Below, piece after piece: positions 1-5,730 of a stretch of 5,735 bases of DNA (positions within the stretch are counted from its first letter, which is position 1; every line of letters starts with the position of its first letter). Location: contig PKWS01000098.1 in NCBI GenBank assembly GCA_003132105.1, positions 3,435 to 9,169 of the forward strand. Reading direction: 5' to 3'. The notes beneath the pieces are model-generated. The model did no database searches and was not told where the DNA came from. It saw only the letters and a list, made by a program, of their open reading frames with translations. A program made the position numbers and the translations under genes. Source of the DNA: Desulfosporosinus sp. (GTDB lineage: Bacteria > Bacillota > Desulfitobacteriia > Desulfitobacteriales > Desulfitobacteriaceae).

Positions 1-125
1 CGATCTACTTGAATCAACTTCATTCCAGCGAGCTTGAAGCCCTTTTTCTCAAAACGTGCAATAATTTCTCCGACCAACCCCCGCTGAACCGCATCCGGCT
101 TCAGCATAATAAATGTTTTCTCCAT
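1..125 (-). CDS. ndk: Nucleoside diphosphate kinase, N-terminal part (runs off the window edge)
   Basis: Too short for a standard ORF list, but clear when read on the minus strand. The 41 visible codons begin MEKTFIMLKPDAVQRGLVGE and continue through RFEKKGFKLAGMKL. This is the typical N-terminus of Ndk, with the KPD lysine region and the QRGLVGEI helix. By family knowledge the enzyme moves the gamma-phosphate from ATP to other nucleoside diphosphates through a phospho-histidine; that histidine lies outside the window and cannot be checked. Two ATGs stand side by side, at 128 and 125. The second is preferred: GGAGGG (132-137) lies 6 nt from it and only 3 nt from the first, and family members usually start MEKT. 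The gene is 26 bp downstream of ftsH on the same strand with no terminator between, so co-transcription is likely. The family and N-terminus are confident; completeness is unknown. Confidence 0.93.
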   Translation of the reverse strand, partial: MEKTFIMLKPDAVQRGLVGEIIARFEKKGFKLAGMKLIQVD

Positions 126-131
126 CATATA

Positions 132-137
132 CCCTCC
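132..137 (-). promoter_or_regulatory. Ribosome binding site of ndk
   Basis: The minus strand reads GGAGGG here, 6 nt before the ATG at 125 and 3 nt before the ATG at 128. The spacing favours the second ATG as the ndk start. Confidence 0.8.
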
Positions 138-151
138 ATTCTCATTGGACT

Positions 152-2098
152 TTAGTCGATTTTATTTAATTCATCTTCCACGGTTTGACGTGGCAACTCC
201 GCGTCTTGCGGGCCTTTATCTTCTACCATGTCTTGCGAGTTTTCCACGGTCTTTTCTAGGTTAACTGAAACTTCGGTATAATCTCCTGCATCAGCCGGGA
301 CATCAAACTTAGCCATCAAAGCGGCAAAGCTAGTGACATCTAACGTTTCTTTTTCCATCAATGCTTCGGCGATAGCGTGTAATTTATCAATATTTTGCTG
401 AATTAGGTTTTGAGCCTTCTGGTAACAGTCATCGATGATCCGTCTGGCCTCTTTGTCAATTTCATAAGCCACGGCATCACTATAACTACGATCACGCGAA
501 ATATCTCGGCCAAGGAAGACTTGCTCTTCCTTGTGACCAAAAGTGAGCGGACCGAGCTCTGACATCCCCAACTCAGTAATCATTTTACGAACTATCCCAG
601 TGGCCCGTTCTAGGTCATTTGAAGCACCAGTACTGATTTCTTTAAGCACTAAAGCCTCAGACACGCGACCGCCCAGTAACATAGTCACCTGGTCCAGCAA
701 TTGGGATTTAGTCATATAATTTCGGTCTTCTTTCGGAAGAAGAAGCGTATATCCCCCAGCCCTTCCGCGAGGGATAATCGAAACCTTGTGTAAGGGATCC
801 GTATGAAGTAGGAGCTCTCCGAGTAAAGCATGCCCAGCTTCGTGATAAGAAACAAGTTTCCTTTCGAAAGGACTTATCACCCGGCTCTTCTTCTCGGGTC
901 CCGCGATTACTCGTTCTATGGAATCTTCCATCGCCTGCTGTCTAATTTGAGTTTCACTTCGACGAGCCGAAAGAAGTGCCGCTTCATTAATCAAGTTGGC
1001 CAAGTCTGCGCCAGTAAAACCGGAGGTGCGTCGAGCAAGAACCTCAAGATTGACATCATTTGCTAACGGCATACCTTTAACATGGACTTTAAGGATCTCT
1101 TCGCGTCCTTTAACATCAGGAACATCAACAACTACTTGCCTGTCAAAACGACCCGGGCGTAAGAGAGCTGGGTCAAGGACATCCGCCCTATTTGTAGCTG
1201 CAATAACTATAACTCCATCATTCCCGTTAAATCCATCCATCTCCACAAGAAGTTGGTTAAGAGTTTGTTCACGTTCGTCATGTCCACCGCCTAAGCCGGC
1301 ACCCCGTTGTCGTCCAACCGCATCGATCTCATCGATAAATACGATGCAAGGAGCGCTTTTCTTGGCCTGATCAAACAAATCTCGAACCCGTGAAGCTCCG
1401 ACCCCAACAAACATTTCCACAAAATCAGACCCACTGATGCTAAAAAATGGCACGCCTGCTTCTCCTGATACAGCGCGGGCAAGTAAGGTTTTACCTGTTC
1501 CAGGAGGCCCAAAAAGTAGAACCCCCGTGGGAATCTTCGCCCCCAATTCATGGAACTTCTTCGGAAACTTCAAAAATTCAACTACTTCCTGAAGCTCCTC
1601 TTTTACCTCGTCCGCACCAGCAACATCGGCAAAGGTTACCTTTTTCTTATCTTCCCCGACAAGTCGTGCTTTGCTTTTCCCAAACTGCATCACCCGATTG
1701 CCACCACCCTGGCTTTGTTGCATCATAAAGAAGAACAAAAGAACGATGAGGAGCATGGGAACCACCGTGGTAAGTAAACCCATCCACCATTGAGGTTTCG
1801 GGGGAGGTTCGACGAGCCAAGGAAGACCGTGGGAATATAAATCCGCCGTAAGTTGTGGATCCGTTAAAAGCCCGATCACCTCGTGCTTTTTATCGTCTTT
1901 CATCGTGACAGTATAGTTAATGGTATTGTCTTCAATAACAGCTACGACATCTTTAACCTGGTCCTGAACAACAGCTCTTTTAAATTCATTGTAATTCATG
2001 GCTACGTCTTTAGGAACGGGAGGGGCTGAAAGTTTTATTAACACAATTGCCATGAAAATTATCAGTATCCAAGTTGTAGCACCTTTAAAGACCTTCAA
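152..2098 (-). CDS. ftsH: ATP-dependent zinc metalloprotease FtsH
   Basis: Membrane-anchored AAA+ protease that extracts and degrades misfolded membrane proteins and short-lived regulators; the family forms hexamers with the catalytic part in the cytoplasm. Numbered from TTG 2098 (648 aa): TM1 about 9-25, extracytoplasmic FtsH_ext domain about 26-104, TM2 about 105-126, Walker A GPPGTGKT 197-204, pore motif FVG 230-232, Walker B IVFIDEID 252-259, second region of homology with TNRADVLDPALLRPGRFDR 302-320, zinc site HEAGH 419-423, probable third zinc ligand Asp 495 in ASNDLE, and an acidic variable tail after about 600. Length and all key residues are normal. The open frame extends nine codons upstream to a TTG at 2125, but that codon has no good ribosome binding site, while TTG 2098 sits 8 nt after a perfect AGGAGG. 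The gene has its own likely promoter and probably carries ndk downstream. Confidence 0.97.
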   Translation of the reverse strand: MKVFKGATTWILIIFMAIVLIKLSAPPVPKDVAMNYNEFKRAVVQDQVKDVVAVIEDNTINYTVTMKDDKKHEVIGLLTDPQLTADLYSHGLPWLVEPPPKPQWWMGLLTTVVPMLLIVLLFFFMMQQSQGGGNRVMQFGKSKARLVGEDKKKVTFADVAGADEVKEELQEVVEFLKFPKKFHELGAKIPTGVLLFGPPGTGKTLLARAVSGEAGVPFFSISGSDFVEMFVGVGASRVRDLFDQAKKSAPCIVFIDEIDAVGRQRGAGLGGGHDEREQTLNQLLVEMDGFNGNDGVIVIAATNRADVLDPALLRPGRFDRQVVVDVPDVKGREEILKVHVKGMPLANDVNLEVLARRTSGFTGADLANLINEAALLSARRSETQIRQQAMEDSIERVIAGPEKKSRVISPFERKLVSYHEAGHALLGELLLHTDPLHKVSIIPRGRAGGYTLLLPKEDRNYMTKSQLLDQVTMLLGGRVSEALVLKEISTGASNDLERATGIVRKMITELGMSELGPLTFGHKEEQVFLGRDISRDRSYSDAVAYEIDKEARRIIDDCYQKAQNLIQQNIDKLHAIAEALMEKETLDVTSFAALMAKFDVPADAGDYTEVSVNLEKTVENSQDMVEDKGPQDAELPRQTVEDELNKID

Positions 2099-2106
2099 GA
2101 ATGGGT

Positions 2107-2112
2107 CCTCCT
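2107..2112 (-). promoter_or_regulatory. Strong ribosome binding site that sets the ftsH start at TTG 2098
   Basis: The minus strand reads AGGAGG, a full match to the anti-Shine-Dalgarno, followed by 8 nt and TTG (2098-2096). It lies inside the nine-codon upstream extension of the open frame. This argues that translation begins at 2098 and that the bases between 2099 and 2125 are 5' untranslated. Confidence 0.82.
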
Positions 2113-2144
2113 CTCTAGTGGACAAACCGCCTCATTCAGAAGCA

Positions 2145-2163
2145 ATACCACATATTATACCAC
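2145..2163 (-). repeat. Direct repeat GTGGTAT x2 across the ftsH -10 box, possible operator
   Basis: GTGGTAT occurs at 2163-2157 and 2151-2145 on the minus strand, with a 12-bp period. The first copy runs into the -10 box and the second sits at the predicted transcription start. The position would suit a repressor site, but two short copies are weak evidence and no known regulator is recognised. Confidence 0.3.
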
Positions 2164-2182
2164 GCAGTATTAGGTTTTACAA
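2154..2182 (-). promoter_or_regulatory. Sigma-A-type promoter for ftsH-ndk
   Basis: On the minus strand the -35 is TTGTAA (2182-2177), the spacer is exactly 17 nt, and the -10 is a perfect TATAAT (2159-2154). The -35 matches the TTGACA consensus at four of six bases. It is made of the last sense codon (TTG) and stop codon (TAA) of tilS. The expected start of transcription is near 2146-2148, giving a leader of about 50 nt before the ftsH TTG. This is a motif-based prediction with no expression evidence. Confidence 0.75.
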
Positions 2183-3673
2183 TGAATTCAAATTAGAACC
2201 CGAAGCCTGCGGTTTGAGAACGCAATAAACCCTTTCGGAGTTCTGATCGGGTTGATACAGGCTGCTTTGGCGAACACCCGGAACCCAGAGCACCTCTGAC
2301 CCCAATGCGATCAAAGGTAGTCCTTTTCTTATTTTAACAGAAATATTTTCTTCCTGAAAAACCTTTTTTATTGACTTATGCCCAACACCCTGAAACCACA
2401 TTCTGTCTCCTTGCCGCCGAGTACGACACACCAACTGGTCCGAAAACTGGCCTAAGAGATCACGGCTAAAAACCGCCACCTTGTTCTCGTGTCTATCGGT
2501 AGTTCCATTAGGTGAGGAAAGATTCCATTCCTCCAACAATCCCATTTCCAACTTCAAACTCGCGATTTCGGACCAGCGCCCCACGTGCAAAGCGATTTCT
2601 GGAAAGGCTAGATTCAACATCTGTTGGCCTTGTATATTTACGACGTCGCAGGGTTCCCCTATAGGGGCAGGATAACAGTTAAACCAAATACCCTCTGCTG
2701 AAATTTTGACTGTCATGCCCGGCAAATCCTGCATCCAACCGGGCTTTCCCTCAGAGCCCATGATTTTTGCGACATAGGTAAACCCTAACCCTCTGGGTTC
2801 TTGGGTAACCAGCATTGCCGCTTTACGCAACAGGCGAGAAAGAATTGCTGCAGGCTCAGTAAAGACATCGCGACTTAAGCCGATTGTACCGCCAGAGTCT
2901 ATAATGTGGTAGTTTTTCCAGGCCGCCTCCACTTGTTGCGCCAAATATTCTTCATCCCAGCGAAGAAGTTCTCCCGTACGCCCTAGTGCCTCCTGAATTC
3001 GAGGATTGTAATCTTTCTCCAATACAGGTAATAACTCTAGGCGGATTCGGTTACGGATATAAACTGGTTCTTCATTCGAACGGTCAAGTGCATATGGCAG
3101 AGCTTCTCGCGCACAGTAATCCAAAATATCCGCTTTCCCAAACGTCAGCAGTGGACGAATGATCGAGTCCTTGGTCGGATATATTCCAGCTAATCCTGCG
3201 GTCCCGCTCCCTCTAAGTAACCTATAAAGAATCGTCTCTGCTTGGTCACCGAGGTGGTGAGCTGTTGCGAGAAGGGAGCATCCCTCCTTGAGCATATCCT
3301 CTTTCCAACGAGCGTAACGCCATTCTCTGGCCGCCTCTTGGAACGATTGACCTATAGTTTTGGCATACCCCTTTGCATCGAAACGATGGACAATGCAAGG
3401 GATCTCCCACTTCGCTGCCATAGTCTGAACCAGGTGTACTTCATTATCTGACTCTTTCCGAACCCCATGATGAACATGCGTTAAAACCAAGGAAATTCCT
3501 CTTAACTGTTCCTCTTGTACATATCGCCAAAGAATATGACTTAAAGCCATTGAGTCAGGTCCTCCAGATATTGCGACCATTACTTTAGCGTTTGGGGGAA
3601 TCAATTGAGGTAATACGTGTTTGCGCAGTTTTTCGTATATGTCTTTCGCCCCCCATTGCATTTTAACTTTCAA
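2177..3673 (-). CDS. tilS: tRNA(Ile)-lysidine synthetase TilS
   Basis: Converts cytidine 34 of tRNA-Ile(CAU) to lysidine using ATP and lysine, so that the tRNA reads AUA as isoleucine; cytoplasmic and normally essential. Of 498 residues, the N-terminal PP-loop ATPase holds SGGPDS at 36-41, HVHHGVR at 66-72, ATAHHLGDQAET at 136-147, RGSG at 154-157, RPLL at 173-176 and YIRNRIRLELLP at 205-216. A middle TilS substrate-binding region follows. The C-terminal TilS domain runs from about 412 to 485, with TRRQGDR, then HKSIKKVFQ, then LWVPGVRQS. Length is normal for the long form. One position differs from the usual HHxDDQ: it reads HHLGDQ, with Gly 142 for the first Asp. The start is unsettled: TTG 3673 has AAAGG 9 nt upstream, and ATG 3661 (494 aa) has only GAAAG. 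It lies upstream of ftsH, as in many Firmicutes, but without hpt between them. Confidence 0.96.
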   Translation of the reverse strand: MKVKMQWGAKDIYEKLRKHVLPQLIPPNAKVMVAISGGPDSMALSHILWRYVQEEQLRGISLVLTHVHHGVRKESDNEVHLVQTMAAKWEIPCIVHRFDAKGYAKTIGQSFQEAAREWRYARWKEDMLKEGCSLLATAHHLGDQAETILYRLLRGSGTAGLAGIYPTKDSIIRPLLTFGKADILDYCAREALPYALDRSNEEPVYIRNRIRLELLPVLEKDYNPRIQEALGRTGELLRWDEEYLAQQVEAAWKNYHIIDSGGTIGLSRDVFTEPAAILSRLLRKAAMLVTQEPRGLGFTYVAKIMGSEGKPGWMQDLPGMTVKISAEGIWFNCYPAPIGEPCDVVNIQGQQMLNLAFPEIALHVGRWSEIASLKLEMGLLEEWNLSSPNGTTDRHENKVAVFSRDLLGQFSDQLVCRTRRQGDRMWFQGVGHKSIKKVFQEENISVKIRKGLPLIALGSEVLWVPGVRQSSLYQPDQNSERVYCVLKPQASGSNLNSL

Positions 3674-3675
3674 AA

Positions 3676-3693
3676 TTTACAACCTTTACAACC
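3676..3693 (-). repeat. Tandem 9-bp repeat carrying the tilS ribosome binding site
   Basis: The unit TTTACAACC (plus strand) is present twice without a gap, at 3676-3684 and 3685-3693. On the minus strand it gives two GGTTGTAAA units. The AAAGG that spans the junction (3687-3683) is 9 nt from TTG 3673 and is the best ribosome binding site for tilS. The repeat may be accidental, but a slip in copy number would move or duplicate the ribosome binding site. Confidence 0.55.
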
Positions 3694-3696
3694 TTA

Positions 3697-3740
3697 ACAT
3701 TCTCTCCATTTAAACACAACGTCATACTTTACGAGAATGT
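3697..3740 (-). other. 8-bp perfect inverted repeat upstream of the tilS ribosome binding site
   Basis: ACATTCTC and GAGAATGT pair perfectly (3697-3704 with 3733-3740) around a 28-nt loop, just upstream of the tandem repeat that holds the ribosome binding site. It could form a stem in the tilS leader or bind a protein dimer. The long loop makes it a weak hairpin, and chance is possible. Confidence 0.3.
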
Positions 3741-3780
3741 CTGAGCTTCCAAAGAATCGAACAATTAGTTTCACATTAGG

Positions 3781-3814
3781 ATAAAGTAAACCTGGCTTGC
3801 ACCAAGCCTTCAGG
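3781..3814 (-). terminator. Possible attenuator or terminator in the tilS leader
   Basis: On the minus strand GGCTTG pairs with CAAGCC around a GTG loop (3808-3803 with 3799-3794). It is flanked by CCT and AGG, which can extend the stem past a three-base bulge, and is followed by TTTACTTTAT (3790-3781). This has the shape of a weak intrinsic terminator about 60-90 nt downstream of the predicted tilS transcription start. The T-run is interrupted and the stem short, so termination would be partial at best. Confidence 0.4.
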
Positions 3815-3877
3815 CGCCGGCGATGTATGGTCGAGTGTCCCTGTAGCCATGGATGGCGAGAAGAGACCCACCCCAAA

Positions 3878-3906
3878 CTTATACTTTCTGACTAGTAAAT
3901 AGTAAA
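3878..3906 (-). promoter_or_regulatory. Sigma-A-type promoter candidate for tilS
   Basis: On the minus strand -35 TTTACT (3906-3901), a 17-nt spacer and -10 TATAAG (3883-3878) match consensus at four and five of six positions. The -35 box overlaps the distal arm of the fhs terminator hairpin (3902-3914). Transcription would start near 3871 and give a leader of about 200 nt before tilS, unusually long and including the GC-rich block. Prediction only. Confidence 0.5.
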
Positions 3907-3931
3907 GGCCCTGATTGCTCAGGGCCTTTAC
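3902..3931 (-). terminator. Rho-independent terminator after fhs
   Basis: A perfect 13-bp stem (3902-3914 with 3919-3931) closes a 4-nt loop. On the minus strand the core reads GGCCCTGA, GCAA, TCAGGGCC, with TAAA before it and TTTACTATTTACT after it. It begins 38 nt after the fhs stop codon. The stem is strong but the T-tract is broken. It separates fhs from tilS and could also stop plus-strand transcription (TTTACAAATCTTT follows on that side). Confidence 0.83.
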
Positions 3932-3952
3932 AAATCTTTAGTCTAATAACCA

Positions 3953-3972
3953 TAGCTCTAAGTCTAGCTCTA
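3953..3972 (-). repeat. 8-bp direct repeat giving three in-frame TAG stops at the end of fhs
   Basis: TAGCTCTA (plus strand) occurs at 3953-3960 and 3965-3972. Read on the minus strand in the fhs frame this gives TAG AGC TAG ACT TAG, so the stop codon is backed by two further amber codons at alternate positions. Confidence 0.7.
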
Positions 3973-5730
3973 GAACAAGCCGCTAACTTTACCGGTTTTG
4001 GTATCAACATCAATTCTTCTATAGGCAGGGTCGGAACCTGTACCAGGCATTAAAGTGATTGTACCAGCCATTGGGCAAAGGAATTTTGCTCCGCCATAAA
4101 CTAAGATATCACGAATTGGTAATCTCCAGCCCTTCGGTACTCCTTTTAACGCAGGATCATGAGATAAGCTTAAATGGGTTTTGACCATCATTGTGGAGAA
4201 ATCGTCATAATGCGAATCTCCTTCAAATTTCTTAGCTTTAGCTTCAGCTTCTGGAGACCAATCTACACCGTCTGCACCGTAAACCTCTTTAGCGATGAGT
4301 TCAACACGTTGCCGGAGAGGCATATCCAACGGATAGAGAAATTTGAAATCTACGGGGTCTTTACAAGCATCAATAACGGCATCCGCTAATTCTAAAGCAC
4401 CATCTCCGCCTTTAAGCCAGTGATCAGAGTGGGCACAACGGGCTCCTGCTGCTTTAACAATTTTCTTAACCAAGTCAATTTCTGCTTGGGTATCAGTGAA
4501 GAAGCCATTAATACATACAACGGGGATAATCCCTGATTTTTTAACAGTTTTAAGATGGTGAAGCAGGTTAGCGCACCCTTTTTCCACGAGTGCAAGATTT
4601 TCTTTAATATACTCTTCGGGTAGCGGACGCCCAGGTACCACAGCTGGTCCGCCTCCATGCATTTTCAAGGCTCGAATCGTAGCTACAAGAACTGAAACAT
4701 TGGGTTTCAAATTGCCCAAACGGGCTTTTACGTTCCAGAATTTCTCAAATCCAATATCTGCCGCAAATCCACTTTCCGTAACATGATAATCAAACATCTT
4801 TAGTCCAAGGCGGTCCGCTATAACTGATGATTGACCAATAGCAATATTGGCAAATGGGCCAGCATGAACCATGACCGGCTGACCTTCAGCTGTATAACAA
4901 ATCGTCGGATTAATCGTGTTACGCATCCAAGCAGTCATAGCGCCGTCTACTTCTAAGTCTTTGGTAGTAACCGGCTTACCTGTTTTACTATAGGCAACAA
5001 TTATATTACCGATCCGCTCTCGAAGGTCGGGAAGATCTTTGGCAATTGCTAAAATAGCCATTAACTCTGAACCAACGGCAATACCAAATTTTGATTGCAT
5101 TTGGAAACCGTCTTTTTTGCCGCCAATACCAATTATGATATTCCTCAAGCCTTGAGCCGCGAAATCAATAATCCAGCCCATTTCTACATTCTTCGGGTCT
5201 ATGTCCAAACGTGTCAAGCCCCGTTTACCTAACTCTTCATCGGTATAGTTAGCCTCATGCTGCATCCTAGCATTAAGTGCAACCATACAAAGGTTGTGGG
5301 CGTTCATAATATCATTGATATCTCCGGTTAGTCCTAAGGAAAACTCGGTCATTGGTATTAATAGAGCATTACCACCACCTGCAGCAGTACCCTTGATATT
5401 CATAGTTGGGCCACCAGACGGCTGTCGTATTGCCCCGCCAGAATTCAAGCCTCTTTTGGCAAGTCCTTCAATCAGACCTATGGTAGTGGTTGTTTTCCCT
5501 TCGCCTAATGGTGTTGGTGTAATAGCAGTGACTTCAATATATTTGCCATCTGGTTTATCTTTGAGACGATTCATCATTTTCAAAAAGTCAACTTTTGGTG
5601 TTCTTCCGTAAGGAATCAGTTCATCTTTTTCGAGTGACAGTGTTTTAATCAATTCATCAACAGTAGGCATGTTCTTTTCGGCCTCTTCGGCAATCTGCCA
5701 ATCCTTTAATACAGTAGCATCCCAAGCCAT
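3970..5730 (-). CDS. fhs: Formate-tetrahydrofolate ligase (10-formyl-THF synthetase), long variant type
   Basis: Joins formate to tetrahydrofolate with ATP to give 10-formyl-THF, in the cytoplasm; it supplies one-carbon units and is a methyl-branch step of the Wood-Ljungdahl pathway. Of 586 residues, the P-loop PTPLGEGKTTTT is at 72-83 and the second family signature VATIRALKMHGG at 349-360 is intact. The first signature is altered: NIKGTAAGGGN (111-121) instead of the usual GIKGGAAGGGY, preceded by RQPSGGP (102-108) instead of REPSLGP. About 12-15 extra residues lie near 158-174, after MQHE, where canonical proteins run directly into the IDP motif. The usual family length is about 555-560. 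From memory, a similar long RQPSGGP form occurs in sulfate reducers such as Desulfovibrio; not checked here. The ATG is only 5 bases from the window edge, so the ribosome binding site and promoter are unseen and a more upstream start cannot be excluded. A strong terminator follows. Confidence 0.95.
   Translation of the reverse strand: MAWDATVLKDWQIAEEAEKNMPTVDELIKTLSLEKDELIPYGRTPKVDFLKMMNRLKDKPDGKYIEVTAITPTPLGEGKTTTTIGLIEGLAKRGLNSGGAIRQPSGGPTMNIKGTAAGGGNALLIPMTEFSLGLTGDINDIMNAHNLCMVALNARMQHEANYTDEELGKRGLTRLDIDPKNVEMGWIIDFAAQGLRNIIIGIGGKKDGFQMQSKFGIAVGSELMAILAIAKDLPDLRERIGNIIVAYSKTGKPVTTKDLEVDGAMTAWMRNTINPTICYTAEGQPVMVHAGPFANIAIGQSSVIADRLGLKMFDYHVTESGFAADIGFEKFWNVKARLGNLKPNVSVLVATIRALKMHGGGPAVVPGRPLPEEYIKENLALVEKGCANLLHHLKTVKKSGIIPVVCINGFFTDTQAEIDLVKKIVKAAGARCAHSDHWLKGGDGALELADAVIDACKDPVDFKFLYPLDMPLRQRVELIAKEVYGADGVDWSPEAEAKAKKFEGDSHYDDFSTMMVKTHLSLSHDPALKGVPKGWRLPIRDILVYGGAKFLCPMAGTITLMPGTGSDPAYRRIDVDTKTGKVSGLF

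Larger units (their letters stand above)
3674..3969. other. 296-bp gene-free region between fhs and tilS, with a GC-rich block
   Basis: No convincing gene is present. A 60-codon minus-strand frame starting at TTG 3876 has no ribosome binding site and no recognisable protein character. The region is patchy in composition. Bases 3791-3874 are about 63% G+C (53 of 84), with CGCCGGCG and GGCGCC runs, while the roughly 120 bases towards tilS are clearly AT-rich. From the fhs side it holds the fhs terminator, a promoter-like element, the GC-rich block ending in a small hairpin plus T-rich run, an inverted repeat and a tandem repeat. I do not recognise a known riboswitch, T-box, tRNA, SRP RNA or 6S RNA in it on either strand. 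Confidence 0.7.

Noticed and set aside
996..1370. 124-codon plus-strand frame opposite ftsH
   Set aside because: Antisense shadow of the conserved AAA+ domain; low-complexity Ser/Arg/Pro composition typical of such shadows.
2099..2176. A remnant of hpt between tilS and ftsH
   Set aside because: The 78 bp hold only a promoter, a repeat and the ftsH ribosome binding site; no phosphoribosyltransferase motif can be read in any frame.
3762..3790. A second tilS promoter, TTTACT-N17-TAATTG
   Set aside because: The spacing is right, but the -10 matches consensus at only two of six bases; the -35 is better explained as the T-rich tail of the hairpin.
3791..3874. Known structured RNA (tRNA, SRP RNA, ZTP, THF, cobalamin or T-box element) in the GC-rich block
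   Set aside because: None of the conserved cores I looked for by eye is present on either strand: no T-arm TTCGA with a paired stem, no SRP GGAAG apical motif, no T-box GGTGG-ACCGCG. A covariance search would be needed to exclude distant members.
3694..3876. 60-codon minus-strand frame between fhs and tilS, starting with TTG
   Set aside because: It has no ribosome binding site, its start lies at or before the predicted transcription start, and its composition shifts abruptly from GC-rich to AT-rich. The translation resembles no family I know. The interval is better explained as a leader or small RNA.
4392..4658. 88-codon minus-strand frame inside fhs
   Set aside because: An alternative frame of fhs; the fhs frame is intact and conserved across this interval, so there is no frameshift or overlapping gene.
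5294..5611. 105-codon plus-strand frame opposite fhs
   Set aside because: Lies wholly antisense to strongly conserved fhs codons, including the P-loop; it has no ribosome binding site and reads as a shadow of the real gene.
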